The notes beneath the pieces were generated by a model. The model did not search any database and was not told the origin of the DNA. It was given only the letters and a program-made list of their open reading frames with translations. This document shows positions 54,896 to 64,000 of a DNA stretch of 64,000 nt, piece after piece. The translations under genes and the position numbers were made by a program. Each line of letters opens with the position of its first letter. Within the stretch, counting starts at the first letter, position 1. Origin of the DNA: Zarea fungicola (lineage: Eukaryota; Ascomycota; Sordariomycetes; Hypocreales; Cordycipitaceae); assembly GCA_900169235.1 (NCBI GenBank), contig FWCC01000004.1, forward strand, positions 62,001-126,000, read 5' to 3'.

Positions 54896-56196
54896 GTTGG
54901 AGCCCCAATTACCACTTGAAATCAGAAGATTGGGTGGAATGGCAGAGGATTCTTGGTGGACGACTCTGTCTCTCGACACTGTAGAAAAAAGTTGGCTCTG
55001 AACCAAAAATCTTTATCTTATCGGCACGTGCAGGTAGAACGGCGGCCTAGGCAAGCTGCAGGCGGGACACAGTTGGCAAGCTAGCTACAGGGGCTTTACT
55101 GAGGAATACAGGGGTCTCGAACGGAGGAGGCTGGGTCAATTATGCTCACGAGGGCAGAGGCTGTTCACGTTTGCAATACAACGCATTATTGAAAGATGCA
55201 TAACGGCCCATTTTCTTCGCGACTTGTACCATTTCTTTTTGTTCAATTCAAGCAAAATGTTGCAGAGAGGTGCTGTTGCAGATATTGGCCTACTGCGTGG
55301 CCATACGTCACTTGGCTGTTGACTGGTCACCACCTCATTACAGCCACAGATGTACCCAAGTACCCAAGTACCTCGTAATGTACAAACAAAGACCACGCTA
55401 CAGCCTCGACTTGTGTCCCCAACCTACCCAGCGTGCATAGCTGAGTGTGGACCAATCTCGTGTAGTTGCCAGATAGATCTAATCGGACTATATTCTGTCA
55501 ATTAAATACAACCCATCCGTACTTAGACAGAGCATCATCCACGGGTATCCCAACGGTTTCAATCAATTCGCCCTGTCACATGTCTCGCAATCCCAGCAAA
55601 GCTGGGGGCGGGTCTCACCATCATCCCGGTACCTTCGGAGCCCTGCGCCGGCCAGCCTGTCCAGTACTTGTTACAAGCGAGACAGGTAGTTACTTTTAAT
55701 TGTAGGTAGTTATTAGGGGAAAACCTTTCTCGCAGCCCAATTCCCTCCACAACCGCAACAACCTTTTTTTCTCCTTCTCGAATTCCTTGCTGCACGGGCA
55801 AATCTTGATTCCATCGCTTCCGCCAGATCAAAGTCGTTTCTGTCTCTGTCTTAATCTTTATCTCCCACGGAATGCTGTAAAGGTCTCAAAAACCTTTACT
55901 ATAACACCCCATCAACTCTGGCGCCCATCACTGTTGGAAGCTCCAGCAACAGCATCACCACTTCGTCGACTAGCCCGGATACCACTACGTCTCGTCACGC
56001 GACTGCGCCGCCTTGGTCACTCTTTTCGCTACGCTCACACGACGTCCGCGACGCGCACTTCCCGTCGCGCCAACTTGCCAGCAGTATCGACACTTCTTCC
56101 GCCGCCAACCCGCTCTGGCCATCGTCCTATTCCTCTCTTCGACGCATCGTATCCGGTTCCCTCTTAACGTCGCCGCTACCCCCCATCGCATTCACC
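54896..56196. promoter_or_regulatory. Divergent promoters of SPB4 and DGK1
   Basis: No gene. A small tandem duplication (GTACCCAA) lies near 55352-55371. The stretch 55730-56190 is C/T-rich and has no in-frame ATG leading into DGK1, so it is probably a long leader. Confidence 0.5.
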
Positions 56197-57414
56197 ATGT
56201 CGCTTCGTCGCCAAGCTGCTGCGGCCGCCGCCTCCACGACCGATACACCGCCTCGTGTAGTCGAGACTTTGGACGATGTTGACGACAACGAGTACACTGC
56301 GCCACGCACGCGCTCCGGCGCTCGTCATCGCAACACTCGGCAGGTTTCCCAAACAACGACGCAGGATTCTTCCTCCGAAGCCGAGAACACTCCCAGCCGA
56401 CGCAAGTCGCGCACACGCAGCAGATCGCCCGTCGACGCCGGAAAGCTCTCACGCATGACACCCCGCATCGCTGAGCCGAAGAGCAGCTGCACTGCGACAG
56501 CGACGGCCACCTCACCAGCACCCAACGGTAAGCTCGCCACTGCCAGCCAAAAACAGCAGCTGCAAACCAACGGCCACTTCCTCGCGCCGCCCCAACCGAC
56601 TGCCGGTGCCGGCTGGAGCTGGCGCGACTTGAGCCGCAGCCCGAGCCCGCTCGGCTTGATCCCCATCCACAGGCACTTCAAGACGTTTGTGCACAAGCAC
56701 GAGGTCCCGCGCAAGGCCCTGCACGTGTCGATTGGCTTCTTCGTCGTCTGGCTCTACACGACGGGCACGCAGACGAGCGCTGTCCCGCCATACCTCATGG
56801 CCGCCCTCATCCCCGTCGCCGCCACCGACGTGCTCCGCCACCGCTTCGCCTCCGTCAACCGGCTGTATGTACGCGTCCTGGGCGCTCTCATGCGCGAGAG
56901 CGAGTACGCCGGCTACAACGGCGTCATCTGGTACCTCCTCGGCGCGTGGACTGTGCTCTACGCCCTGCCCAAGGACGTCGGTGTCATGAGCGTGCTGCTC
57001 CTCAGCTGGTGCGACACGGCCGCCAGCACGTTTGGCCGCCTCTGGGGCCGGTACACGATCCGTCTGCGCCGCGGCAAGTCGCTCGCCGGCTCCCTCGCGG
57101 CGTTTGCGGTCGGCGTCGCCACGTCGTACTTTTTCTACGGCTGGCTCGCGCCTACGCTGGGGCCCATGCCGGGCGACGAGCAGTTCATGTTCAAGGGTAC
57201 CCTGGCGCTCCCCGCGGCGCTGGTGGGCGGCAGCGAGGCCGACCGCGACGCGTGGTCGGTGACGGGTTCCGTGGCCCTGGGTGTCGTGTCGCTCGTGTCG
57301 GGCTTTGTGGCCTCGGCGAGCGAGGTGGTGGACATTTTTGGCTGGGATGATAACCTCACGATTCCTGTCCTCAGTGGTCTCGGTCTCTGGGGATTCTTTA
57401 AGATTTTTGGCTAA
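56197..57414 (+). CDS. DGK1: CTP-dependent diacylglycerol kinase (Dgk1 type)
   Basis: Single exon, 405 aa. The first 165 residues are disordered and Ser/Arg/Thr-rich (possible phosphorylation region). The CTP-transferase-like membrane domain starts at HKHEVPRKALHVSIGFFVVW. The signature NGVIWYLLGAWTVLYALPKD is followed by LLLSWCDTAASTFGRLWGR and RRGKSLAGSLAAFAVGVATS. Several short membrane segments lie throughout, and the protein ends at a hydrophobic GLGLWGFFKIFG. Yeast Dgk1 in the ER/nuclear membrane uses CTP, not ATP, to phosphorylate diacylglycerol. This counteracts the phosphatidate phosphatase Pah1 and affects nuclear membrane growth. The N-terminus is longer than in yeast (290 aa). Dolichol kinase shares the domain but is longer with more helices, so Dgk1 is preferred. 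Confidence 0.92.
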   Translation: MSLRRQAAAAAASTTDTPPRVVETLDDVDDNEYTAPRTRSGARHRNTRQVSQTTTQDSSSEAENTPSRRKSRTRSRSPVDAGKLSRMTPRIAEPKSSCTATATATSPAPNGKLATASQKQQLQTNGHFLAPPQPTAGAGWSWRDLSRSPSPLGLIPIHRHFKTFVHKHEVPRKALHVSIGFFVVWLYTTGTQTSAVPPYLMAALIPVAATDVLRHRFASVNRLYVRVLGALMRESEYAGYNGVIWYLLGAWTVLYALPKDVGVMSVLLLSWCDTAASTFGRLWGRYTIRLRRGKSLAGSLAAFAVGVATSYFFYGWLAPTLGPMPGDEQFMFKGTLALPAALVGGSEADRDAWSVTGSVALGVVSLVSGFVASASEVVDIFGWDDNLTIPVLSGLGLWGFFKIFG

Positions 57415-60400
57415 AGATTGCCCGCTGTCTTTTTTCATTCTCCCTTTCCCTCTTTTTTCTCCTCCCTTTGAAACACCAACAAGACTTGGTTGACTTCTTT
57501 TGTTTGGATAATTTTTGGAGGAGAAACTGGTATGGATTCTGGTTTTCTCAGGATGTAATGTTTGTGTATTTACTCTATTCTCTTCTTCTTATTCTTCATC
57601 TTCTCGTTTTCCTTTTTTTTTTCTGTCTTTTTTTAGTCCTTCATGATAAACAACTCCACTCGGAAGTTAGGATACAAGTGCGTTTGATGCAGATGGACTG
57701 CTGGAGGAGCAAAAGAGGAGAGGGCATGTTGTTGACTTGCATATGAGACTGGCGTTTAAGGTGTACATACATATATGTGTTATTTTCCCGCGTCAGCAAA
57801 AGGCATAGCCTTAGATATCGCTTTTGCTATTAGATGAGAAAGGTGCCAGAACTATTCCAAACCCTCCCCTTTTCTCAAAGTAAAGATGGTGCTGGAGATG
57901 GACTTTCTCTTTACTATCCATTACTTACTTGGCCGTACATGGCGTCTCAACCGATCTATAGTTTGTGCAGGCAAGTACTCGGCATCGAGTATAAATCTGC
58001 CATAGACCACTACATTGCATAATAAATTAAATTATCCGCCACCTCAACCGCTTTTCACTGCCGTATTACACTGTGCGTGTGCGTTGTCCTGGCATATGCA
58101 TGTAATACAGAATTCTGCCACCATGTCGCACATGAGACTTGAAGCGCGTGTTGCATATGCATGCACGTATGTATGTATGCCGGTTTTTTTATCAAAAAAA
58201 AATATACGTGGCAATGTCAAAAGGGGGCGACTTAATAAGTAGCTCATGCATGGCAACCCACAACCACTAAGACCGAGTTTTCTGCATAAGGAGAGCGTAC
58301 AAGAACTACGAGGCCTACAGCGCATATCCATCGATTACGACGAGCAGGGAAATAAAACGAGGCATTGTCATACAGTTAAGTTGTGACTTGGACAAAAGAA
58401 AAAAAAAACCTCCGTTTGTCCTACAGTAAACAGCGTACAACGAACATCGGGCATGCGCGCAACTGGCTGCATGCTTTTTGGCAGTACGAGTTTCCAAGCA
58501 TGTTGACCCGCGGATTGCCGGTCTAATCCCCCCGATGTAGTTTCGTCCTTTGGCCCGTCATTGCAGGCGTATTAGTTACACGAAGGCGGTCGTGTGAACT
58601 AGAAAAGTCTTTACATGCGCTGCTCTTACTCCCCCCGCGACCCCCTGTGCTGGCTGAAGAACGGTGGCGTTTGTCTTCCTTCTTGCTGGCCCCCAAACAT
58701 CATTGCTGATGATCCCCTGCCTAACTAAAATGTAACTTTTTTGACCGGGGTTTGGGGCGGCGCGGCTCAAAACAACGCACAGATGGACAACGCAGCTTTA
58801 CTTTTTTAGTACCTTTTTTTTTTTTAATGTATAATGCAATGCAGCTCACTCGTGCGTCGTTTTGATGCTAGATGAACTGTTAACATGCTGCAAGGCGAGG
58901 TGAATCTTTGAACTGGCTGCAGGAGCACACCCTTTGTGTCAATTCTGCACATCTTTATACTTTGCTATACTTCAGTCCTTCTTCAAGCAGCCCAAAGTCT
59001 CCATGCTGTTGCTTGTGAAGAGTCCCAGCACCCCGGCTGTAAACCGAGTCTTGCCCACCCCAGCTCGGGCCTCGCCCTTCCCACCCTACCCAGTTTGAGC
59101 CTTATGTTTGTCAGGCAACTTGCCTGATAAACCCTTTTCATTCCAAGGTTCTTGGGAGCGGTGTGCGTTGAGAAAAAGGCGTAACCCTTGTGAACGCTAA
59201 CTCAGCTAGCGAGTGCGCCTCTTTTTGGGGAGAGAAATAGGAGGGGTGGCGTTGTGGTGTGTCTCTGTCCATGCTAGGAGACAGGAAAATAAAAAGGCTG
59301 CTTTGCTGGCGGCCTTTTTCTTCTATTTTGACGTATTTTGGCATGGGGGAAAAATGCTGCCAAATTATGCTAAAGTACATGTCGTTGTGCATATGCGTGA
59401 ATATAATCATGTGTGCTGTACTTCTGGAACCCTGCTTCTAAAGCGGGCACATCATGCAGAGTACATACAACAAAAGACCCCTGTCCACAAGTAACGATCC
59501 AAAGACATGCCGTTGAGAGATTCTGAGGCTGTACTTGTAATACGCAGGGAAAATACTCCGACATGTCTCAGACAAAACCCGAAATCACTTGATTGAAACA
59601 GTATTTTGGCCCAGTTTCTTTTCAATGTTTGAACTTTCGGCTTCAGGCGGCAACGGGCAAAGAGGCAGTAGGCGGGTAGTTTTCTGTACTATAAGTTACA
59701 TGAACTTTTTGAACAATGAGACGTCACCAAGCCAGACTTGGCGGGGGAGGGGCAAAAAAAAAGGATTGCATGGGGAAACAAATCCCGGCTTGGGTGTGGT
59801 GTGTGTCGCGCTGCGTCAGTGAACTGGCAGCAACCTAGGGAACCAATCATGATGGGAGCAAGTTGGCATGGCTTGGCTTCTGGTCGTTTCCGGGATCTCC
59901 GATTTTGGCTTCCCAATAGTGGACTTGTGCAGAAAATAAAATCAAGGGACAGGGATTCGTCCCAGAGAGTGAGTGCATGGGTGTTTGATGGGTGTTTGAT
60001 GGGAGTGAGGTGGGTGGGTTATGAGGTGGTACTCTGTTGGAGGGGAGGGTGTAATGTCCAGCCAGGGCCAGCAGGGCTAAAATACTCAACTTCCTTGTAC
60101 GGATTCGGAGTATTGAGGCAGACGGGAAGGGTTTGAGTAGTAATACACCTTTTCTGACAATGAGAAACGGAATAGGATGACTGGTTTTGTGAAAATGACA
60201 GAATGGGACCGCTGAAGGGGAGGTTCTAGAGCCTGTCCATTCGTCGATGAGTGGCAGGTGAAGCTTTGGTGGCGGGTGGCAAGTTCAACTCGGCCACTAT
60301 GATGCGGAAATTCGAGGGAAACGGAGAAGGGATCAAAAGAAAGTCTGTCGGTTTTCTTTTTGTAGATTAATTGTGAATTAATACCTGCTGTGCGTGATGA

Positions 60401-62302
60401 CAGGTTCATGCTGCTCTAATATAACGCGGTAGTAAACTTGCATAAAACAGCCCCCAACGACAGTCTTCATACACTGAAAACTGATGTCGAAAGTGCTGGC
60501 TGACACGGGCAGTCCTCGGAGCATCCTCTGGTAAACATCTTGACAACGCATCAAGCATTTCCCTCTCCCACCTTGCCCGACTCGGACGGGAGGGGGATGA
60601 ACCCCTTGGCCGACCTTTCTCTTCATCTCTGCCCAACCATACAAAGTGGACAGACAGCTTCCCATACAAAGCGCCTCCTCTCCTGAGCACGTCGCTGCCG
60701 GCGTCGTTCAGGTCATTCAGCAAGGGTGTTTCTTCCTGCCCAAGCTGCGGCAGTCCGACGCAGCTAGGCTTCCAGTGGGGCAAAGTGGCACGTCCTTTTC
60801 GTCGGGCTCCGAACCTGCATTTATATCCATCTGGTGCTGCTTTAACGATCCCTCTCTCAGCGGAGGTATGGCTGTCCGTTTTTAGCGTCGACGCGCTTGT
60901 TCTGGTTGACTGTTGTCGGCGAACCTCCAGGTAAGAAAAGGAGAGACGTCAAGGGCCAGTGTCGGGACTCGCGGCGCCCTTTGTCAGCCAAAGGTTCATC
61001 CCATCCGTCACTCATAGCAATGTTCTGCACACCTGGAAGAAATAAAGAATACCCCGCGTCTGAATCACAAACCGCCGGGGGAAAGGATACGTACATCCCC
61101 GGCTCTATTAAGAAAATGGACAGGCGGCTTCTTGGGTGCGACCGGCGTCATGGACATTTCAGACACACCTCACGGGCCAGCAGCCGGTGCGTGGGAGAGA
61201 CAGCGCCGCTAGTAAGAAAAAAAGGTTTCGCCTTTGAGCAATTGGGCTGCGAGACAAGCCACATGGTGTCTATGATAACTTTCCCTCTCCTATTCCCAAT
61301 CAGAACAGGTAATGGTAGGAAACCCCAGCCCGGTTTCTACTAGCGCAATTGGGAAAGCCAACTACCTTTTTTTTTTTTTTTCAGCGCTCGCTTTAAAAAA
61401 TAATAACCAGGACAAAGTTTGAACGGATTATTACTTGTTTAGTCCCCCGTCTCAGCCCGTTTCTTCCCTTTGCTGTCATGTACAATTGGCCTTCGTCTAC
61501 ACTACACGAAATATGTCATTCTGCCCCCCTCCCCTCTCACTCTCTCTCCCTATTCTCCACCATCCACCTACTAGGTCGGTTCCGCTGGCCATTTTATTAC
61601 ATTTTCGGCATATGCAGTAACCTCTTGTTCTTTTTTACCCCTCCATGGAAGCACTTTTGCTTGATTTGGCTGGGTTTGACCTGTATACTTTTGGTTCTTT
61701 GTTTGCTCATTTACACGCCGTCATAACCACCACCCCCCACCACCCCTCCTCTCTTCCTTCACCAGCAAGGAAGGGAAAAAATTCTATTTACACACCTCCT
61801 TCCCTTATCATTATTGTAAAAAATATTATCCAATTGATCTTCTTTTCTTGTCCAAGCTAATTGAAACGCATTGGCCCACACACCACTCCGTATTTTTGCC
61901 TTGCCCACTCCCCATTTCCTCATGCCACCACCACCACCAAGTCCTCCGCCTCCGCCAACCAACCAACCCTCCACACGAACGAAGCTTTCTTCATACAAGG
62001 CTCATCGTATCCGTTTTTGTTCCTCCCGGGGCGGGTCGTTTCGCAACGGCCCTTGGCGAGTAGATAATGTCATGTGCTTTCAGGGGGGGGTATGTCCCTC
62101 GAGAAAAGTATAAAAGGAGCTGTTGTGTTCTCGTAGAGTCTGTTGTTTTCTTCTTCCTTTCATATTTTTTTTTTCAATTATTCAAGAATCAGAATCTCCT
62201 CAGGCTCAACTCTTTCATTCAAACTTGACCCCAAGTCTCCTAACACCCAACACTGACACTCATCACCATACACAACTACCACTCACATACATTACCACCA
62301 TC
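57415..62302. promoter_or_regulatory. 4.9-kb non-coding region before the small terminal gene
   Basis: The longest gene-free stretch of the window. No frame has a recognisable product. It holds the DGK1 3' region, scattered T and A tracts (for example 58807-58826, 61368-61382), a tandem 12-mer GGGTGTTTGATG near 59979-60002, and a strongly C/T-rich stretch from 61440 to 62000. A TATAAAAG box at 62109 is 194 bp before the last gene's ATG. Confidence 0.5.
62109..62116 (+). promoter_or_regulatory. TATA box of the terminal small gene
   Basis: TATAAAAG 194 bp upstream of the ATG, followed by a C/T/A-rich leader without an upstream ATG in the last 150 bp. This is the clearest core-promoter match in the window. 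Confidence 0.7.
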
Positions 62303-63033
62303 ATGTCTGGTCACTACCAAACCGTAGGCTATTCCATGCCCATCACCGTCCCCGGCAAGGGCAACCAGTACCCGGCCTACAGCCAGTACTCCATGTCCCC
62401 GCCCGAGTGCGACGATGCCCTCTCCTCCGTCTCTGGTGTCCCTTCATACTCGCACCACGGCTTCTCCTCCGCCTCGGCCACCAGCGCTGGCGCCGGTGGC
62501 AGCTACTACCCCGTCTCGGCCGCCGAGTATGACACCACAGGCGGCTCGGCCAGCGGCGTCGATTTCCAGGATTACATGCAGGATCGCTTCTCGCACTCCT
62601 TTAACCCTATTCCTCTTGATCGCAGCATGGCGGTGCAAGCGCAGACGTATGTTTTCCAAACCCATCCGCATTTATGAAGCGTTCCCAAACGCCCCAAAAT
62701 TTCGTGGCTAACGAAAGAGATTTACTTAGTTCTGGCAAACTCAACGCTAAACATAGGGAGCTCATGGATCTGCAGAGACAGGCGCAGGCCCGTCTCGCAC
62801 GAACCCGCGAGCGTTTCCAGGAGGGTATGCGTGATGCGCGCGAAGTCCGCGGCGATCTCGAGTGGACGCAAAAGAAAGTCTCGTAAGTTTTTTTTTTGGT
62901 TTTTGGTAAAGTGTCTACTTTGGCTCTTATGCTAATTTTCCAACTCAAAAGATCGCTCAATGCAAAGGCTTCCCGCAAGCACCCCAAGGAGTATGCCAAG
63001 GCCCGCGCAAGATTCCCATCACCTGAATGCTAA
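62303..63033 (+). CDS. Small hypothetical protein with C-terminal coiled coil
   Basis: Three exons, 62303-62646, 62730-62882 and 62952-63033, in phase (AC|T, TC|A), 192 aa. The first 115 residues are disordered and rich in Ser, Tyr, Gly and Pro (MSGHYQTVGYSMPI opens it; VDFQDYMQDRFSHSFNPIPL closes it). The C-terminal 75 residues form a charged helix (RELMDLQRQAQARLARTRER, then WTQKKVSSLNAKASRKHPKE) and end in ARARFPSPEC. The intron positions and phases are unambiguous, which argues for a genuine, conserved gene. I do not recognise an established family. A remote relation to KxDL/BLOC-like coiled-coil proteins is conceivable but unproven. No signal peptide or membrane segment. The TATA box and the long non-coding upstream region suggest regulated, possibly stage-specific, strong expression. 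Confidence 0.7.
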
Positions 63034-64000
63034 GCGCATTTTCTCTTCGCTGTTTTTTTTTTCAATGATTTTGCGTTTCAACATTTCGGCGTCATTTTTG
63101 GTTGTTATTTTTTTTTACATTTACTTTGCAAGCGGAGCGGCATCAAAATCTTTTTTACGACATGTTATGACACGTTACGACACGTTACGACAGGACGGCA
63201 AAAATCGTTATAATTGGACTCTTACTCCAAATTTGAAAATCTGGAAATTTGGCACAACATTGTATGACAGCCAAAAAAACAAAATCTGGCAACGTATGGC
63301 ATATCCAAAAGCTCGAAAATTGCATCATGGCGAGGTACAAAGTTTCAAAAAATGAAACGACGTTCAAATTGAAGCGCTGAGGCGGCAATCATGCAAGTCC
63401 CTCTAGGCGCGCCATCTCTTGCTGCTTTATCGGCTCCAGCCGAACCGTCCAGGGTGTATGCCGCCAGTATCCCACTTGCGGGCCGCTGGGAAACGGCTGT
63501 GTGGGGTGTGTGCCTCATCGCCGTGCATCGTTCGCCTTGTGCCGATGCGATTGGGGCCAGATCGGCCGTCTGGAAGCAAATCAAGTACCTGCACCCCAGA
63601 TTTCACAATACCCAATCAATCCGGTGAAATCCAGTCCGACAGGACTTAGTCCTGGATGCTGGTTCGCAGAAACCTGCCCATCGAGAGGCATGGCAATTGG
63701 TGGTGGACAGGGTTCGCTGGAGGTGCAGTCAAGGGGGGGCGCACATGGGGACGGTCAACCAAAGGTGTGGAGGGTGGCTTCTGTGTTTTTTTCATTGTAG
63801 TGCGCTTTTCCTATTCGGGTGTATAGCAAGTGCGCGATTCGATGATGAGTCTTTGTATCTGTACCTCTCCTAGTATATAACAAGCTTTGATACCTTGGAC
63901 ATTGGCCGAATGAAGGCTGCCCACCCTCTGTAGGATGCTTCAGGCAGTGGACCATGTCCCAGAGACACGCCCCCCGTAGGCCGAGCTCCCAGAAGGTCTG
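63034..64000. other. Right-end spacer
   Basis: 3' region of the preceding gene, with T/A-rich sequence and the decamer repeat at 63157-63192. From 63390 on, frames are short and I see no gene that runs into the right edge. Confidence 0.45.
63157..63192. repeat. 10-bp tandem repeat, about 3.5 units
   Basis: Units of CACGTTACGA, the first with two changes (CATGTTATGA), in the 3' region of the small terminal gene. Each unit contains ACGT, so single-stranded RNA could form alternating short stems. Confidence 0.85.

Noticed and set aside
60378..60783. Minus-strand 95-125-codon frames in the 4.9-kb gap
   Set aside because: No ATG-led conserved reading; composition is not distinct from shadows in both strands.
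1..64000. Search for a secondary-metabolite cluster, CRISPR array, prophage-like or giant transposon cargo
   Set aside because: No core synthase, recombinase, terminal repeats or array was seen; the genes are mostly conserved single-copy families.

Overview
This window is nuclear DNA of a filamentous ascomycete. Introns are short (about 50-100 nt) with GTANGT-type donors, CTAAC-like branch points and YAG acceptors. Start codons sit in purine-rich or GCCACC-like contexts, and gene spacing is wide (19 genes in 64 kb). The families fit a Sordariomycete, most likely Hypocreales: a Zn2Cys6 regulator, CE5 cutinase, GH75 chitosanase, SulP sulfate permease, DUF2985 membrane protein and an arylamine N-acetyltransferase of the filamentous-fungal type. 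The genus cannot be fixed from the sequence alone. No rRNA, tRNA, CRISPR array or intact transposon was found.

Layout. 1-10 kb: a G-patch spliceosome disassembly factor (Ntr1/TFIP11, running off the left edge), the XMAP215/Stu2 microtubule polymerase and a five-exon Zn2Cys6 transcription factor. 10.9-20.5 kb: one intronless 9.6-kb gene for the lipid-transfer protein Vps13. 20.5-24.9 kb: non-coding. 24.9-31 kb: a concentrative nucleoside transporter, Hri1, an arylamine N-acetyltransferase and a two-domain GNAT protein. 32-34 kb: a cutinase and, convergent to it, maleylacetoacetate isomerase. 34-38 kb: non-coding. 38-51 kb: sulfate permease, a polyglutamine DUF2985 membrane protein, a GPI-type purple acid phosphatase, a secreted beta-propeller lactonase-like protein and a GH75 chitosanase. 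52-57.5 kb: an orphan gene behind a 39-bp minisatellite, the ribosome-biogenesis helicase Spb4 and the CTP-dependent diacylglycerol kinase Dgk1. 57.4-62.3 kb: a long non-coding stretch leading to a small three-exon gene of unknown function.

How the genes relate. Most are independent housekeeping genes: splicing, microtubules, membrane contact sites, ribosome assembly and lipid phosphorylation. There is a loose neighbourhood of nutrient-acquisition genes between 32 and 51 kb (secreted cutinase, lactonase-like protein and chitosanase; surface phosphatase; sulfate uptake). They are on mixed strands with long spacers, so this is not an operon or a recognisable biosynthetic cluster. I did not find a convincing undescribed multi-gene system. 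The items most worth a second look are the small gene behind the 4.9-kb non-coding region, the orphan gene with its in-frame minisatellite, the cutinase whose splice phases do not close, and a clear GC-AG intron.
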